Made by a program: the position numbers and the translations under genes | Notes under the pieces: model-generated | The model's database searches: none | The model's input: the letters and a program-made list of their open reading frames with translations, nothing else | Told to the model about the DNA's origin: nothing | Part shown: positions 62,301 through 64,000 of the stretch, one piece after another | Layout of the letters: each line of letters starts with the position of its first letter | Position numbering within the stretch: the first letter of the stretch is position 1 | From: Cornus controversa | Taxonomy: Eukaryota > Streptophyta > Magnoliopsida > Cornales > Cornaceae | Reading direction: 5' to 3' | Assembly: GCA_026545225.1 (NCBI GenBank) | Contig: CM048845.1 | Span: 120,593,033-120,657,032, forward strand | Length of the DNA: 64,000 bases

Positions 62301-63207
62301 ATCCAAAACGAGCCCACCAAATCGGTCCCGAAGCCCTAAAACGGCGCCCGGGCCCAAAATGCCCATTTCACCGAAACGAACTTGAAAAACGATTCCAGAT
62401 GGACACGAAATATTTCAAACCTTTAAATGTGAGTTCATACATAAAATAATCACCAAGAAACAATAAAAGGTAAACCCGACATATTTGAACATTTTTTTCC
62501 TTCCAACATAGGAGAAAAAATTCATTTTTCCCAACTTTGAAATAACTGGGCACAATTCCTTTGGAATCTCTAAATGAAACCAATTCCAATGAAAATAAAA
62601 TTTCAAAACACTCAATTTCAAAAAAATAATTACCTAAATCGGATTTAAAATGAGTGAATTACGAATTTTCAAAGTTTAAGAAAATTTAAATGAAATAAAT
62701 CAGACCCGGATCCGACCCAATAAATGGTCCGGTCATTACAAGTATACCATGGAGTATTACCTGTCTAATAATATATACCCAAAATGGACAACTTTGATGC
62801 AAACCATCCCAAATCCAAGAATTCTAAAACAAAAAAATGTTTGCAAAAAGACAAGAGGCATGCAAGAAAGATGTGGAGTGAGCATTTGGTGTCTTGCAAA
62901 TGAAGTGGACAATACTGCGACGAACATTTAAATATTAGGAGAAGATAGACTTGTGTCTCATAATGAGAACGTGCATAATCCTTCACAACATGATCATTGA
63001 AGATGAGTATCACAACAATATTGGAATTTGACTGCCACCGGAAGAGAGTATTCTGAATCACATTCGAAAATTAGGCCCCAATGTTTTTGTGGCACACATC
63101 TACACTCGCCAAACTCAGTATCGCAACAGAGAAACAAATACGCAATTGAGAAAATATCTAATAGAACAGATGTGGAATCAGATTGGTGATTTATATGAAG
63201 ATCTTTA
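59362..63207 (+). pseudogene. Harbinger transposase (HARBI1/ALP1-like), broken
   Basis: The open start (59362-59751) has FDENCLNTLEQFHTQFRMRRELFLRI. The frame is then lost, but downstream remnants are unmistakable: YGGPADSFDECIKISETIAT, YIREPNETDIARLL, EEEARGFLSILSSINCMHWE, SHNDINVLDHSF, YYLSNNIYPKWTT, CIILHNMIIEDE and a QLRKYLIEQMWNQIG end. The first catalytic aspartate of the DDE triad (SIDCMHW in active relatives) reads N here, and at least five in-frame stops and one frame change are visible. The solo LTR at 60213-62740 splits it between VNGH and the YTMEYYL segment. It cannot encode active enzyme. Confidence 0.85.
60213..62740. mobile_element. Solo LTR inserted in the Harbinger transposase
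   Basis: It interrupts the transposase homology. It starts TGTCACGCTCTGAACC and ends GGTCCGGTCATTACA, with 5-base flanks AATAT and AGTAT (one mismatch). There is no coding region and no second LTR. It contains short GA runs near 62050 and a GC-richer stretch near 62300-62345. Family not determined. Confidence 0.6.
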
Positions 63208-63394
63208 AGTAATGTTATTTTTTTATGTACTCATATCTTTAAGTTATTTTGGTTTTTTCTGTACTCATTTCTTTAAGTTCTGTTATCATTTTATGTACTA
63301 AAATTTCAAGTTATGTTGTATTTTTATGCTTGTAAAATGTTATAAAATATTATGCAATAAAATTTTGATTATGAAATTATCTTTCGCACGACAC

Positions 63395-63548
63395 AATATT
63401 CATAATGGATTTAAAAGCAACATAACATAATTTAAAATTATACAATATCCATAATGGATTAAAAAAACATAATTTAAAATGATACAAAATCCATAATGGA
63501 TAAAAAAAATAACATAACTTAAAACGATACAATATTCATTATGGATTA
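63395..63548. repeat. Minisatellite with CATAATGGATTAAA
   Basis: Four degenerate units of about 36-40 bases (CATAATGGAT plus an A-run plus CATAA...TTAAAA plus GATACAA) in the gap between the two convergent Harbinger genes. Confidence 0.75.
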
Positions 63549-64000
63549 AACAAGTCATATGGATTGCGCAATTTCTCATCTGTTTCTGCACAGATTTGCT
63601 CATATATCTGCTGTTATTTTTAGATAAGACATACATTTTGTACTTCTGTTAGCATTGAATTTGGATATTTTAGCATCAACTCCTCTTCTCGGATTTTTTC
63701 TTCGTGTAGTTTTCTCTCCCGTTGTCTTCTTTCTTCGTGTAGTTCTCTCTTCCGTTGTCTTTGCATCTGTTTTAGTGTTATCTCCATAATAAGATTTGCT
63801 GGAAACTGACCTCAAATGATGAGTATGAGGTCTTATATTCTGGTTGTTTCTTCTTATTTCGGCTCTGCTTCACCTTGCATCCTGCTGGTCACTTTAATGG
63901 TTGAGATTCAGCAATACTGAGTGAATATTCATTCATGCTCAACTGTGGCGATCCTTCAGAAGGAATACTTTTGTATGCTTCATTACTTAATGGACTTGAT
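63549..64000 (-). pseudogene. Harbinger second gene (Myb-like/NAM-associated), 3' part
   Basis: On the minus strand the translation shows a long charged helix (MQRQRKRELHEERRQRERKL, then HEEKIREEELMLKYPNSML) like the C-terminal NAM-associated region of the PIF/Harbinger Myb-like protein. That protein acts with the transposase in DNA binding and nuclear import. Stops are visible in the frame and the 5' part lies outside the window. Confidence 0.6.

Larger units (their letters stand above)
59149..64000. mobile_element. PIF/Harbinger transposon, decayed, runs off the window
   Basis: It starts with GACCATCCACTATGGCTTGG after a TAA trinucleotide (59146-59148), as expected for PIF/Harbinger insertion. 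It carries the two usual genes: a DDE transposase pseudogene on the plus strand and a convergent minus-strand second gene. The right end is not in the window. A 2.5 kb solo LTR is inserted in the transposase. Confidence 0.75.

Overview
This is nuclear DNA of a flowering plant, most likely a eudicot. The evidence is long AT-rich introns with GT-AG borders, two recognisable plant gene families, many plant transposable elements and a piece of plastid DNA. I cannot name the genus. Genuine host coding sequence is under 2 kb of the 64 kb; most of the rest is transposon-derived or low-complexity.

Positions 1-22850 hold one gene on the minus strand, a PTST1-like (PROTEIN TARGETING TO STARCH 1) gene. 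It has eight coding exons spread over about 17.5 kb and encodes 302 residues. The introns are swollen by hAT-type MITEs, local tandem duplications and a 6.3 kb Mutator-like element (11195-17467) that carries a broken Ty1/copia-type element. A probable 5' UTR exon with two upstream G-boxes lies near 22738-22850.

Positions 25820-40795 are a nest of retroelement fossils. An old Ty1/copia element (minus strand) was entered by an Athila-like LTR element (28468-38184). That element was in turn entered by a very young gag-only Athila-type element (30407-37917, LTRs with one difference seen by eye) and by a 260-base TRIM-like solo LTR (29379-29638).

Positions 41480-59145 are a large inverted duplication. 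Each arm carries a complete three-exon gene for a plant C2-domain protein of the CAR family (C2-domain ABA-related). The two genes face each other and their products agree at 155 of 165 residues. The centre of the palindrome lies inside a fossil pararetrovirus-like sequence (Caulimoviridae-like, by inference). A 2.8 kb solo LTR later entered next to the centre and carries a fragment of plastid psbC. Each arm also has private insertions for which the other arm shows the empty site: a hAT MITE in the left arm; a possible Pack-MULE, a smaller Mutator-like MITE and a Tourist-like MITE in the right arm.

Positions 59149-64000 are a decayed PIF/Harbinger transposon with its transposase pseudogene (split by a 2.5 kb solo LTR) and the end of its second, convergent gene. 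It sits at the visible outer edge of the right arm, so the duplication may continue beyond the window.

The host genes have separate roles. PTST1 acts in plastid starch synthesis, and the CAR proteins in calcium-dependent membrane binding and abscisic acid receptor recruitment. The most unusual object is the CAR/pararetrovirus palindrome, which could be transcribed into double-stranded RNA.
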